Shown here piece by piece: positions 12,901 to 43,620 of a stretch of DNA of 64,000 nucleotides; position 1 is the first letter of the stretch; each line of letters begins with the position of its first letter. The notes beneath the pieces were generated by a model. It made no database searches, was not told the origin of the DNA, and saw nothing but the letters and a program-made list of their open reading frames with translations. Source of the DNA: Carettochelys insculpta (lineage: Eukaryota > Chordata > Testudines > Carettochelyidae); the NCBI RefSeq assembly GCF_033958435.1, contig NC_134161.1:17360001-17424000 (forward strand), written 5' to 3'. A program made the position numbers and the translations under genes.

Positions 12901-13629
12901 AGCCAGATCGCTCCAGGCCCATGACTATTGCCACACCATCTTGTGTACATCAGGGAGTCCCACAGGCATCAGATGGCCCTTCTCAGCTTCTCAGGACTGG
13001 TGCTGGAACACGGGACAAATACCCCAGAGCCAGTCCTCCAGGAATGGGACTTCGCTTAGCAATGAAGCAAGTGTGAGCTCTCAGAGACAGGTCCCATTGC
13101 CTGGCCATCAGCCCCTTTCCCTAGGCCTTCCTCTGCACTGGGCTAGGCTCACCCTAGTCCAGTGGCTTCTGTATACCAGCGAGGCACAAGGGCCCTTGGG
13201 AATAGCCTGCGAGAGGGTCAGGGGAGGCGCAGGCAGTGGAGATATGGCTTGGGCGGGCCTGCACCCCAGGGGTTATTGGAAATGGAAAACTGCTGGTATG
13301 TGCCGGGGCCAACTCAGTGACAGCAGCCTTTCTAGGCTCATGCTGGAGAGCTCGTGCAGCAAGCGCGGTGGTGTTTCGGTCCTGTGTGCCCCGGACCTTA
13401 GCGCACAAAGTGGGGGAAGTCGCATCTCTCACCGCTCCCCTCCTGTTGGCAAGAGACAAGCTTGTCAGGGCCAAGCGCTCTCCTCAGCAATGGCATGGCG
13501 TGGGGAGCGGGGAGGCAGGAAGGAACCATGGCTAGATACTCCACAGGCTCCAGCTCAAGACTGACCAGCCCCACCACAGATCCCTGACGCGCCAGGACTG
13601 TCCCAGTCCAGCACTTGCCGCATTGCCCA
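9916..13629. other. Non-coding upstream region
   Basis: GC-rich sequence. Several long open frames occur on both strands (for example 10892-11428 and 12297-12950), but they have no recognisable domains, are rich in Ser/Pro/Gly/Arg as expected for GC-rich random sequence, and lack paired splice sites. I see nothing I can name. Confidence 0.45.
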
Positions 13630-13800
13630 TCCCTGCTGGCATCACAGAGGTGGCTTGGGACTTAAGCTGCAGGACTCAAGGTGCCTAACAGGGTTAGGCA
13701 CCTCCAGGATGGGGCAGGAGCCTAGCTGAGCTTTTGAGGAGCTCAGTGGTGCCTAAATATTGGCAGCAGGTGCCTAAATCTCTTTGTGGATCTCCCTGGG
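13630..13800. repeat. Possible dispersed repeat fragment (GCCTAA-rich)
   Basis: The motif AGGCACCT / GGTGCCTAAAT occurs four times, followed by TTTGTGGATCTCCCTGGGCCTCAG. I associate this pattern with an old reptilian interspersed repeat, but I cannot name the family. Confidence 0.35.
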
Positions 13801-16077
13801 CCTCAGCCCCCCCGGCCCCGCAGCTGCTGAGTGGAGAGGAGAGGACCACCCTTCTCCCAAAGGTGCAGAGGAGGCTCCAGTGAGGAGTGTGGGTCACTCT
13901 GCTCCTCTGGAAACAGCAGTGCGATGTAAGCGCCTGCGAGAGCCTCACCCCCAAAGCAGCCTGCGCGGAGGAGTCACCTGGGAGCTGGGCCTCGCCAGCG
14001 GGTCGTGGGGCCCACCACGCAGCCGGGTCTGGAGCTCTCCCTCCAGTCCCACATACAGCCCAGCACGCGTGATGTTCGTAAACAGCAGTAATGAAGCGCA
14101 GCTCGGGGGGGGGGGGGGGGGGGGAACCTGGCTGCCATGTGTGGGGCAGCCCCTGGGGGGAGCAGCGGGTGCGGGGGGAGCGCCAGGCATGAGCTGCCTG
14201 CGTAACACCCAGCTGAGCGCCCATCGGACACTCCCAGGGGCCTTCAGCTGGCTGACTGCCCCCTCCAGGTCTGACTTTCTCTGCCCGCTGGAGAGTTCAG
14301 TCCTGCAGCACCTCCACAGCTTTGCTAAGTTGCCGCCCATGTGGGTCACCATGTGGGGCGGCAGCTTACCTCGGGCGGGGGGGGGGGGGGGCGGCTCTTA
14401 CTCAGACGGTTGCTCGGCCTGTCTGGGCAGGATCAGGCCCTTGAGGGAGCTCCCCGGGGAGAAGGGCCCCTTTCTGCGGCTGGGGATTGTCTCCTGCTCT
14501 GCCTTCTCCGGCCCTGGGTCCAGGCGGTCCATGGCAGCATGTACGCTGGCCGGCGCTGAAGGAGGCTGGTGGAACAGACACCAGGAGCCTCAGACTGCCC
14601 CGTGCGGTTCAGAAGTGTTCCTCTGGAACAGCAGTAAAAAGGCTGCTTTGCTGCCTCACTTGCCCAGGACCAGCTCGCCCAGCATGGCAGAGCACTGGCC
14701 TGCTCAGCGTAGCACCGGGTGCTGCGTGTTGTGCTGGAGACCAGCGCTAGGCTGACAGCCCTGCAGTCGTCCATCCATGGGCGCGACGGGGTGGGGAGGT
14801 TCAATGGCTTGGGCCTGGCTGGCCAGGTGCAGACCCAGGCCTGGAACCCCTGACCTGGAGGGGATGTGGCATTACTGTGGGATGTGGGCCCCCGGCAGCC
14901 AGGGCACCTTCTGTTCTGCCAGGGGCTGTGCTGGGTAGCGAACAAGGAGCACGCCTAGAACTCAGGAGCGTTCTTGGTCCCTGGCACATCACGTAGCCCC
15001 TGGGTGCTCTGGCTGCCCTCCCTCCTGGGGGCAATACCCTGCGCAGCACCAGAAGCTCCGTGCCTGTACCAAAGGGGGCTCAGCACTGTACTGAATAACC
15101 AAGAAGAGCGAAAGACCAGTCCCTGGGGCAGCACAGTGGGGGTGTCCCCCGCCACACGCTGCGCTGAGCTGAAGGCAGGACGGCAGCTGCTTCCGCCTGA
15201 CAGCAGAGTCTGAGGAACATCATGGTGCAGCAGGGAGAGACCAAGGCCTCAGCAGGTGCACACCCCATGTCCAGCTGGGGGTTCACTGGGGGGCTGCCTT
15301 GTCACCAGGCTGGGGAGCTTGTGCAGGATGGATGCAGGCGGAGGGGAGCTCCACTGGGGGTCACCCAGCCTGGCACTGCCGCCCCGACACACATTTACCA
15401 GCCATGCTACCAGACTTTGGGCCTGCCAGACATTCATCTGAACATGGGCTCGCCCCAGGCTGCAGGCTGGAGCCAAGGGCGTAGCTTCGCAGATGGCTCA
15501 TTAACAGGTGGGGGTGGAAAAACCATGGCTTTAAAAGTTCTTATAAAGAGCTGGGGAAATTGCTGGCAGGACTTTTGCCAAGTGACATCATGGCAGACTT
15601 TACTGCATCAGGCCTGGATGTTTTCCTGAGAACATAACCAAGCTCCCCCACAGGCCTTGGGGCGCTTCTCTGGCCTGTGCCTTGCAGGGGTAGGACCAGG
15701 TGAGCAGGAGGGTCCCATCACTGACACTAGGAGGGGTGAGAGCTGTCCTGCCAGGACACCATGGCAGCGCGTGCCCACCCTGGCATGATGTGGTTGAGAT
15801 GCAGTGCTGGGTCAGAGCTCTACATCTGGGCACAGGTGCGGTGGCGGGGGAGACACCTCTTTCAGCCATCTCAGAGAGAGTGGCAGGACACATTGCAGGC
15901 TTGGCCCTTGGGTTGATTGGAGAAGCAAGATTTTGGTTTGGTCTCATGGTTAGTTACCTCACACATCTTATCTTGCTATTTCTATTGTGGCACCACTATT
16001 CTATTTCTAGCTGTGCACCAGGACCCCAATGCCCCAGGAAGGGCAGGGCCTTGGGCAGAAGGGATGGGGCTGGGCTA
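13801..16077. other. Non-coding, with two long G tracts
   Basis: Runs of 20 G (14105-14124) and 15 G (14377-14391) lie on the + strand. The two frames spanning them encode poly-Gly or poly-Pro and are artefacts. No exon was recognised. Confidence 0.45.
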
Positions 16078-16079
16078 CT

Positions 16080-16122
<43 letters not shown>
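16078..16122. repeat. (GA)n microsatellite
   Basis: An imperfect, then pure GA dinucleotide repeat; 16091-16122 is uninterrupted. It is followed by a TG-rich stretch (TATATGTGCGTGTATGTG). Confidence 0.97.
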
Positions 16123-16124
<2 letters not shown>

Positions 16125-16495
16125 TATATGTGCGTGTATGTGTGAGACAGACAGACTTTGTGGCACAGACTGAGTGTGTGCTGGAGTGTGCATGTGACAG
16201 GGATTGTGTGTATGGGGCCCAGGCTGGGTGTGTGTAACAGTGACACACGGTGTGTGCGCTGGCTGCTGCTGGGTAAGTTTCTGGGAGAAGCTGCCCTCTG
16301 TCTCTGTAAGGGAAATCTGTCCTAATGTGTTGTGTCCCCATCCCCTGCTCTGCACTCCTGAGTTATTGACTTTCCAGCCTTCAGACTGGAGCAGCTCTGC
16401 TGTGTGTCTCCCTCTGCCCGATCCCTGCTCTGCAGAGATGGGGTACAGAGGCAGGGGAACCCCCCTGACTTCAGCACTACCCTCCCTCTTCTGCA

Positions 16496-16579
16496 CAGCT
16501 AACAGGAGACTCCTAGGAGCAGCTCGGCTGCAGCAGAATGAGGTACGTGGGGGCTGCAGCTGAGCACATGCTGCTGGCT
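16496..16579 (+). other. Candidate 5' exon of the VSIG10L2-like gene (weak)
   Basis: An acceptor-like CTTCTGCACAG precedes an ATG at 16538. That frame runs through a second ATG (16568) to a strong donor GTAAGT after CTGCTGGCT, ending in phase 0. If joined to the 13-nt candidate exon at 18889, the phase then fits the first Ig exon. The peptide is only weakly hydrophobic (MRYVGAAAEHMLLA) for a signal sequence, so this is a suggestion, not a call. Confidence 0.18.
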
Positions 16580-18888
16580 GTAAGTCTGCACGCTCTGCTC
16601 ATCAGCTGGGCGGACAGAGAGAAATGCTTGGTGGGTTGGATCCAACCCTTGGGCCTGATTTTGCCCACCCCTGGGCTAAGGCAGCCCGGACCCAGAACCA
16701 AAGGCTGTTCCTGTCCCAAGGGAAGGGAGTTCTCTTGCCAGGGTCTCGTGCGATTGACTGGTCGCTATCTGGTGACAGCTGTTGAGAAGATTATTTACAG
16801 AATTGTGGGCCCTGTAAGAGCATGGTAAACTGAGGGTGGGGGGTTCCTTTAAGCCCTGGGATCCTGCGTGTCTGCCCGGGGAGGTCAGTGCCAGGGGCTG
16901 TTGTGTAGGGAAAAAGCACAACTGTGTTCTGAAAGGCACAAGCTGTGTTAACGGAGGCTGGATTTACAAAGGCTGTTATCTAAGGTGGTCAGGGCACAGT
17001 CCCATGCACCGGGTTTCCCTAAACCTCCACTTGCTGGAAGCTGGGACTGGACAGCAGGAGATGAATGCCCTGCTCTGCCCATTCTCCCAGCCGTGGGCTG
17101 CAGACAGCAGACTGGGCTAGCTGGATCACTGGATGTCCTTACAAAAGGCAAGAGTCACACACAGCAGCTGTGTCCGACTGGGAGCCTCGGGAAGGTGAGA
17201 TCTCAGGGGAGAAGGTCCCTGAGTGCTCCTGACTCCAGCCAGAGCTCAGTTTGCTGTGGCCACGGTCTGGGGTTGATGCCCAGAGGCCTCTTGTTCTGCT
17301 GTGGGGTCAGTTCCTGCTGATGTGTTTGCAAAGGCTCCAGAGGTGGGTACTCGTGGAACTTTTTATTACGTGTTCCTGAGACTCCCCCACCCCTTGGAGT
17401 GACTAGCTGGGTCTTTAACTCCAGGGAGTGGCCACACCCAGCTAGGGGAGCACAGTCCTATCTGCCCTGTAGAAAGCACAGCAAAGTGTCTGCTTTTGGC
17501 TTGATGTTTTTGCCGGTTGCCTGAGAAGTGATGGTGTAAAGCCATCACTTCACTGAACTACCGGGGCCCATCCCAGTGAGGAGGAGCCCTTACCTCTGCT
17601 TTGCAGATCATGAGGCCGTAACCCCGAGACCTGGATTCTCACGAGGGCTTCAGCCTGAGAGCTGTCAACATTGGTGCTGCTCGCCTGAGGAGCTGTGATC
17701 AACAGAGACAGGGAGTAAGAGCCAAGCACCCCAGCTGCAGGCCAGGAATGCAGGCAAGGGGAGGGTAGGAGGAAAAGGACCATGGGGTTAAACACCAGGA
17801 GAATCCAAGCAGGTGAAGTGAGCCCAGGCTCCAGCCAGACAGCCGCATGTAAATGAAATGAGCTCTGCATGGCTGTGACTTCCAGGGCTTCTCCAAGACA
17901 AACAGCCCCAGAAAAGCTCCGCTGGAAAGTTCTTGGTCTGCAGCAGTGAGTGGGCTGGGCAAGTGGCCTCCTGTTGGAGCTGCAGCCCAAGTCCTCGGGT
18001 TTCCAGCCAAACGTTGCTGCCAGTAGGAGGGTGGCTTGAATGCTGGGGATATGGGTGAGCTGTTTTGGGGGTCGGGGCACTTCCCACACACACAGCAGTG
18101 GGGACGAGCTGTCTGCCGGCTGTTGCACTGCTCAGACATTGCAGAGCAGAGGGGGCAGCTCAAGAGGAATGAGTCTGATTCAGCTAGGAACAAAGCCCTG
18201 GTGGAATATGAACTCCCTGGTGTACAAGACAGGCAGGGATTTCATGGCTGTTGCTGAAGGTGCTGGGAGAAGAGGGAGGCTGCCCCATACTCCAAGTTGC
18301 CCCGTAATGAGGCCCTGGGAGTTTGCCCTCAATGTCTGCCCCCCCACACAGTTTGCTCCAAAGCCTGCACTAACCTGAAGCTCCAAGAGGGGCTGTGGTG
18401 CAGGGACAGGGCCCTGACGCTGAGCAGCATCCAAGTCCCTGACCATCAGACTCAGAGCCACACTTGGGGCCTCGTCAGTAGTTCAGATTTCCACGGCCAG
18501 CCGTGAGGCACCAGCCCAGGCAAATGGGCCAGCAGACTCCATAGAAGGCACCTGAATAATAGATTAAGGGAAAGAGATTAAGAACGAGAAGGGCAATGAA
18601 TAATTGAGAACTAATCAGAGACTGTGTAGAGTAACCTGAGACCCAGCGGGACTGCATTTAGGCAGAGGGAGATGGGAAGAGACACAGACCCATGCTGCTC
18701 AGGCCCACAGAGACCGGGCAGGGCTTGGGACGCCCAGGAGGTGGAGGTGGTGGCTGGAGGGCTGGCTGCAGAGTGGAGGGAGCTAAGGGTGGCTGGGCTC
18801 TCTTGCGGCATGACATGGAGCCATGGGTTATGGAGCAGCCAGGAACTCATGGTTTAGAAACCTGCTGAAAATATTTTGCCTTCTCCAG

Positions 18889-18901
18889 GCAGTGGCTTAC
18901 G
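18889..18901 (+). other. Candidate 13-nt microexon (weak)
   Basis: A good acceptor (TTTTGCCTTCTCCAG) and a consensus donor (GTGAGT) enclose 13 bases, GCAGTGGCTTACG. Entered in phase 0 it leaves in phase 1 with a G, which would complete a GCT codon with the first bases of the Ig1 exon at 19515. The fit is suggestive, but there is no independent support. Confidence 0.2.
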
Positions 18902-19514
18902 GTGAGTAGTGGCTACAGCTCGGCGCCCACGGTGATGGCACCCCTGCAGAGGGAAAGGATCATGTGCACTGCTATAGGCTCATGGGCCTAGTGCCCCCCA
19001 CTGCATGAAGCCAGGATGAAATGTCCCCTTGCTGAGCTGGCAGCATGCAGCCTTGGTGCACATGGTGATGCAAGGTGTCCTCTGCCTGGGCATGGAAGTT
19101 GTCCTCTGCCTGGAAAGGGGCAGGGCTTTGCTGTCTGTCAGAGCCCAAAGCCTCCCTGGGAAAGCTGGAGCCTGCCCAGGGAAGAGCTCTGAGCAGGACC
19201 CAAGATCTGGAGAACTGTAACTGCTATGGCAGAGTAGGAGGCGTTGGGGCTGGTGGGTCCAAGTCTACATTAAAATTGCACTTTGTGTGCTCAGTTCTAT
19301 CAGTGCCAGACTTAAGCTGTCTGCTGCACCTAGTACCAGCACCTTCCCACCGTCCTTAACCCTAACCCTCCCCTCCCCGAGGAGGGCAGCACTGGGCCCC
19401 TGAGGCACAGAGGAGCGTAATGCACAGCGGCTGAGCTGGAGCGTGGAAAAGATGCCCGAGCTGCAGAGGGCCACCCTAACCACTGGCCCATCCTTCCTGT
19501 CTTGTCCATCCCAG

Positions 19515-38065
<18,551 letters not shown>

Positions 38066-39350
38066 TTCCCAGTGGGCCCCTGCCAGACCTTCCCACATGA
38101 GAGACTGCAGCAAGGCGCAGGAAACTGGCTTGTACAGCCCCCCCCACCACCCCGGCATTCCCCTTGTGCCCCAGCCTGGCATGGCCAGGTCCTCAGCCCA
38201 GGTAGCAAAATGCCCTGGCCGGACTGCAGGCAGGGGAGATGGCAGGTCATTGGCAGGGCACAACAGCACTAGCAAAGGGAACAGCTCTATGCACCAATTT
38301 CTGGGGGAGCTGTGTGTGCTCCAGGGAGTAAGGGGCACAGGCCTTGGGGCAAATTACTGGGGGTTATGCACCTAAATCACTTGGGCCAGCTTCACAGAGC
38401 AGCTGCTGCCTTTCAGTAGCTGGGCCCCTGGGCTTTGTCCCTCCCCACCCAGGGATCACGTCCTCCAGCACTGCCGTGCCGCGTCTCCTGGGTGCTCACC
38501 ATGGCTCCCGGGCCCAGTGCTGACAGGCTGAGGCCCGTCCTACACCCAGCATTTGCCCATGGTAGGCGGTGTTTTGGCACATCTCAGCACCCCTGGTTTG
38601 GAGCCAGTGCTGGCGGGAGGGGGGGTGGGGGGCTGAGCAGGCTCTGCTTGCAGGTGCATTTGCCAGCCGCTGGCTGCCATTAAGCACCGGATCACCTCCC
38701 TTTGTGGCGCCTGTGGCCAAAGCAGCCATTAGGTATCAAGCACCTCCGGGACACACTTGGCCTTCCTGGCATTTTACCAGCCCCTTGCCCCAGCAGCAAG
38801 CTGCAGACCCAGTCCTGCCGCATTCCCACACCCCCACTGCCATCAGGCCGGCCAGTCACTACCCATGTGTGAGCACAACAAATGCACATTCCTTCAGCCT
38901 TGGGCTAAGCCTTGGCCTGTCAGCCCAGCCAGCACCCCCTCCTCCCCCCCACCCCCCAGCAGGCTTCCCAGCAGCAGGGAAGGAGCAGTCTCTCTATTGA
39001 TATCCCCCCGTATGGGGAAACCGAGTCATGGAGCAGCATATTCACATCCCTAGGGGCACAGAGAGTCAGTGCGAGAGCTGCGCTAAGCCTGCCCCCTCGC
39101 CATGCCCAGGCACCCAGTGCTACTCAGCAGGGTACATGGACACTCCTGCCTCACCTGGCAGGTGATCTGCTCCCCACCTTGGGTAGCAAGCAGGTGGAAG
39201 CAGCTTGGTGGAGAGGGAGCCTCTGGGTATGGGCTGAGCAGGTCCCTCCATGGTGCCCAAAGAGTGGCCCAGCCTAAGGCTAAGGCATGAGCTGAGCTTT
39301 AGGCTTAGCGTGTTAAGTTGTTTGTGTTAATAAAGCCACATTTCTGGAAG
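38066..39350 (+). other. Probable VSIG10L2-like 3' UTR
   Basis: A GC-rich non-coding stretch from the stop codon to just beyond the first AATAAA. Near 38990-39060 a segment resembles MIR (GGGGAAACCGAGTCATGGAGCAGCATATTCACATCCCTAGG). The extent is inferred from the polyadenylation signal alone. Confidence 0.5.
39329..39334 (+). promoter_or_regulatory. Candidate polyadenylation signal AATAAA (VSIG10L2-like)
   Basis: It is the canonical hexamer 1.26 kb after the stop codon on the + strand, followed 12-20 bases later by a T/G-containing stretch (TTTCTGGAAGGC). It fits as the end of the gene, but no transcript evidence is available. Confidence 0.6.
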
Positions 39351-41877
39351 GCTGAGGCTGGCCTCTGCTGAATGAGCTCCATGTCTGAGACCAGCTTGGG
39401 CAGCTCTAGCCCCTGCTCCTCTGGTGTGTGCAGCAGGATTTGACCCACCCTGCCCAAAAGGCACAACATTGGCAGTGGCAGGCGGAGTGGGGGACCTAGC
39501 AGCTGGCGTGGCTGATGAAGCAGGCCCTGGCTGGGGGTTGTAGCCTGGGAGGTGGCTGTTGAAGCAGGCCCTGGCTGGGGGTTGTAGCCTGGGAGGTGGC
39601 TGTTCCTGGCCCTGGGTGGGGAGCAGATGTGCTGGTGGGGGAAGCCCTGCCCTGCCCTGCCCCGCCCCAGCTGGAGCCAGGAAACAGCCTGGCGCACACA
39701 GAGTCCCTGGGTGGATGCTGTGGTCAGATGCAAGGATGAGCCAGGCTGAGGTGAAAAAACCCACTGGGCCCCAGTGCTGTGGGGCGGGGGGGGGGTTAGC
39801 TCCTGAGGCAGCAGGTCTATTGGCACACCAGCTGAACCCTAAGGGGGCAGGTAGGTGGGTAAGGCCCAGTTTTAATGAGCTAGCAGCAGCACAGCTGCCC
39901 ACCACCCCGGCTTCTACCAGCGAACCCTGGCTAAGGCCCCAGTGCAGCCAGAATCTGCCGATCTTCCCACCAAGGCAAGTTAGCCTGCTGCTGGGGCAAG
40001 CAGGGTTGCAGAAGAGGCAGTAGCCCACAGGACAGCGGGGTGGTGGGGGGGGTCTGTGTCCCAGAGGACAGTGGCAGGAGGGAACCACATTCCCAAGGCC
40101 AGCAGCAGGGTCTGTTGCCCCCACTGACAGCAGGAGGGGGCATGCCCCCCGAGGACAGCAAGCCCCACAGAAGTCCGGGTGTAAATGGAAACTTGCCGAG
40201 GGCACAGGGTTTGTTGAGGCCAGAGAAAGGCCCCAGAGGGCAGCCGGAGCTGAGGCTGCAGCCTGAGCAATGTAGCTGCAGACACTGGCGCTGGCACACA
40301 GAAACCTGTTCTTGTGGTGCACAGGGCCCAGGGAGTTTTAGCGCCTAGTACGGGCTGAGCAAGCCCAAGGGGAGACACCCCCCCCAACCCTGCCCACAAG
40401 GGCCTTGGCACTCCATTTACAGGCACTAACAGCCCCTCACTGCCCCAGAACCTTCCTGTCCATAGGGGCCTTCAGGCAGCCACCCCAGACCCCACCCTTT
40501 GGTGGCCACCAGAGTTGCCACCTCCAGGGGCCCATGGGGAGGACAGCAGCAGGGGGTCCCCCCCCAACCCCCACACTCACGTGATGGTGGGAACAGGCAG
40601 GATGCAGCCCTCTGTTCCACCCTGTCCCAGCACCTTGCACTTGGCTCCAGCCCAGCAGTGGGCACCAGGGTGCAGGGGGCTGGGCACAGGCTATGGCCGG
40701 GGCAGCCCGATCTCTCCAGCTCCTTCCGCCACAGTGAGTGTGGAGGGAAGGAGGGGCATCCCCCAGCAATCACCAGCTCCTGTCACTGGTGAGAGGGGCC
40801 TTCGGGCACAAGCAGGGCAGGGCAGGTTTTAGGAAGGGGTGGCATGGGGGCACAGCCATGGTGGGGTTGGGGTCTGCAGTGGGGGCACACCCTGGGCTCC
40901 ACACCCAGAGCACTGGGTGGGGAGGCACTGCCTCAGACCCTGTCCCCCCAGGAAGGGCCCTGGCCACTCTCCAAGGCTGCCCTACTGGCTAGCATTGCAT
41001 GGTGCACTTTACAGCCCAGGGATGTCGCAAGGCCTGGCTCAGCACCTTGGGCAGAGGCGCAGCAGCTCCCAAGCTGAGACAGGCCAGGCCATTGCAGCTG
41101 GGTGGAGCCCTACCTGTGTATGGGTTAGAGGATGCTTGAGGGCCGGGCTTAGCCAGAGGTGGGGAGGGAGCCCGGGCTGAGTGAATGGACTGGCTCTGTA
41201 CAGTAGCTGCAGGTAACCATCCACAACCTGATTTTTCATTTTGTGCTTACAGCCCAGACCCATATAGTCCAGGAAAAAAGAGCCAGGGACATTTAGCACC
41301 TTACATTAGTGGGAATTGCTTGACCGATGTATTTCTATCCTTTTGTGAGCAGCTCCAGTCCAGTCCCTGTCCCACATGATCTTAGCTCACCCCCTCCTCA
41401 TCTCCCAGCTGCGCTTAAGAATAAGTTGATATCAATGGGATACTCTTTTGTGGAGTTTATTTGTAAGGAAGAGTTGTCATGCTAGGGCCTGAACTCAGTC
41501 ATTAGAACGCTGAGCAATTTGGCTCCATTCCTTATTTGCAAGTGTCTGAATTAGGCAGTGCTTTGATTCACGTAAGTTTTCCACCAGCCCCTAAAGGACA
41601 TAAATGCTCCTTCAACACAAATATCTTGGCTTGTCATAATGCCAACTCTGACCACAGCTGACAGATTAGTTGTAAGGGTAGAAGATTGTTGGTAAGTAGC
41701 CAAGAAGGAAATTCCTGGGGCTGTTTTAATATGCTTAAACATGATGTGAACATTTATAAGCAAGGGGGTTTGTGCCTAGTTATGCATCTTTCTGAGTGAT
41801 AATCTCATTCTGCAACAGAAAGTCAGGTCTACTCTGCCCAGGAAGACTAGTGTCTGATGGACTAGGGTAATGATGAT
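39351..41877. other. Intergenic interval between the two convergent genes
   Basis: It includes an exact 44-bp duplication at 39516-39603 and then GC-rich sequence without a recognised feature. From about 41.3 kb the sequence becomes clearly more AT-rich. Confidence 0.55.
39516..39603. repeat. Two identical 44-bp tandem copies
   Basis: The unit TGAAGCAGGCCCTGGCTGGG continues through GGTTGTAGCCTGGGAGGTGGCTGT and occurs twice with no mismatch (39516-39559 and 39560-39603). Perfect identity suggests a young duplication. Confidence 0.95.
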
Positions 41878-42640
41878 TATCAGAGGGGTAGCCGTGTTAG
41901 TCTGGATCTGTAGCAGCAACGAAGGGTCCTGTGGCACCTTATAGACTAACAGAAAAGTTTAGAGCATGAGCTTTCGTGAGATAACTCACTTCTTCAGATG
42001 CTGGTCCTGGAAATCTGCAAGGCCAGGTATAAATAGGCCAGAGCAAGGCTGGGGATAACGAGGTTAGCTCAGTCAGGAAGGCCGAGTTGTACTGTCATCA
42101 GTAGATCTGGAGGTGTGAACTCCAAGGGAGGGGAAGCTGCTTTTGTATTTAGCCAGCCATTCACAGTCTTTGTTTAATCCTGAGCTGAGGGTATTGAATT
42201 TGCAGATGAATTGTAGCTCAGCAATTTCTCTTTGGAGTCTGGTCTTGAAATTTCTTTGCTGCAGGATAGCTACTTTTAAGTCTGCTACTGTGTGTCCTGG
42301 GAGATTGAAGTGCTCTCCTATGGGTTTTTGTATATTGCCATTTCTGATGTCTGATTTGTGTGCATTTATTCTTTTACATAGAGACTGTCCAGTTTGTCCG
42401 ATGTATATGGCAGAGGGGCATTGCTGGCCCATGATGGTATAAATTACATTGGTAGATGTGCAGCTGAATGACCCCACGATGGTGTGGCTGATCCGGTTAG
42501 GTCCTGTAATGATGTTGCTGGTGTGTATATGTGGGCAGAGCTGGCAACGAGGTTTGTTGCATGGATGGGTCCCTGAGATAGAGTGACTGTGGTGTGGTGT
42601 ATAGTTGCACAGTGGTCAGGTATCAGGAGGAAGTAGCAGG
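41878..42640 (-). mobile_element. Penelope-like element, 3' part with GIY-YIG endonuclease
   Basis: On the - strand a frame (42477 down to 42073) encodes a GIY-YIG nuclease domain: NVIYTIMGQQ, SAIYIGQTGQSLCKRINAHKSDIR, then IGEHF. Upstream on the same strand is a Cys-rich knuckle (PCNKPRCQLCPHI) that precedes GIY-YIG in Penelope-like elements. Downstream, 42072-41878 is the non-coding tail, ending GACTAACACGGCTACCCCTCTG. The reverse transcriptase part is missing, so the copy is 5' truncated. The domain cuts DNA for target-primed insertion in active members. Confidence 0.88.
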
Positions 42641-42749
42641 GAGGGGCCATTTGGGGAAGTGGCCCAGGGAAGAACAGCACCTCTAGAGCCTGAGAGGCAA
42701 GCCCTAACCACCTAGGAGTTCAGGAGCCCTGTAGATCAAATCCAGAGCT

Positions 42750-43620
42750 CTGCCCCACCTGTTACAGTCCTGGCCTTCACACCATCCTGGGGCAAGGAGT
42801 GCCACAGGATTAGTGTGGTGTGTGAAAAAACACTTCCTTTTCTTTTAAACCTGTTGCCTATTAATTTAATCAGTGATCCCTAGTTCTTGTGCTATGAGAA
42901 GTAAACACTCCCTTATTTACATTCTCCACACCAGTCAGGATCTGACAGACCTCTATCATATCCCCTTTAATCATCTCTTTTCTGAGCTGAAAAATCAGGC
43001 TCTCTGATTCAGTTCTTTCCTCCCTGAAAGCCATTCCATACTGCTAATCATTTTTGTTGCCCTTTTCTATACCTTTTCCAATCCCAACCCCAACCCACCT
43101 TGTTTTGAGATGGGGCAACCACATCTGCATGCAACATTCAAGGTGTGCATGTACTATGGAGTTATATACCAATCCCTTCTCTAAGGATTCTCAGCATTGT
43201 TTGCTTTTTTGACTACCACCGCAGATTGAGTAGATGATTTCAGAAAACTTTCCACAATGACCCTAAGAGCTCCCTCTTGAGTGGTAACAGCTAACTTAGA
43301 CCCCATCATATGGAATATGTGCCAATGTGTATTGCTTTGCATTTATCAGCATTACATTTCATATGCCATTTTGCTGCCCTATTTTGCGAGATCCCTTTGT
43401 AGCTCTTTGTTGTGTACTTGGGACTTAGCTATCTTGAGCAGTTCTGCATCATCTGCAAAATTTACCACCTCCCTGCTTACTCCTTTCCCCAGACCATATA
43501 TTTTTGAGACACACAAGCTATCCAGTCTCCTTTTAAAGAAGTCCATTGGCTTCTTCTATTCCTTGCCTATGAGTTAAAATAGTGTTGGCAATTCACTGCT
43601 CTTTAGTGTAGGTGAATTGG
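42750..43620 (-). mobile_element. Old CR1/L3-like LINE fragment
   Basis: Read on the - strand, the segment includes a decayed reverse transcriptase box equivalent to KFADDAELLKI (its complement GCTATCTTGAGCAGTTCTGCATCATCTGC is at about 43429-43456) and the downstream series ending in a region like SLFSSEKRDD. It is strongly diverged and frame-broken. It lies just beyond the probable CDON 3' end. Confidence 0.75.

Larger units (their letters stand above)
16123..19514. other. Region upstream of the first Ig exon
   Basis: The signal-peptide exon of the VSIG10L2-like gene should lie here or further upstream. I found no convincing ATG followed by a hydrophobic run and a phase-1 donor. At 16640-16675 a short TTTTGCCCACCCCTGG piece may be a transposon end. 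Near 19355 two CCCTAA units occur, too few for a telomeric repeat. Confidence 0.4.

Noticed and set aside
19355..19372. Interstitial telomeric repeat (CCCTAA)
   Set aside because: Only two consecutive units are present, which is expected by chance in GC-rich DNA.
43281..43577. A + strand 98-codon frame with hydrophobic stretches
   Set aside because: It is the antisense of an old LINE reverse transcriptase fragment.
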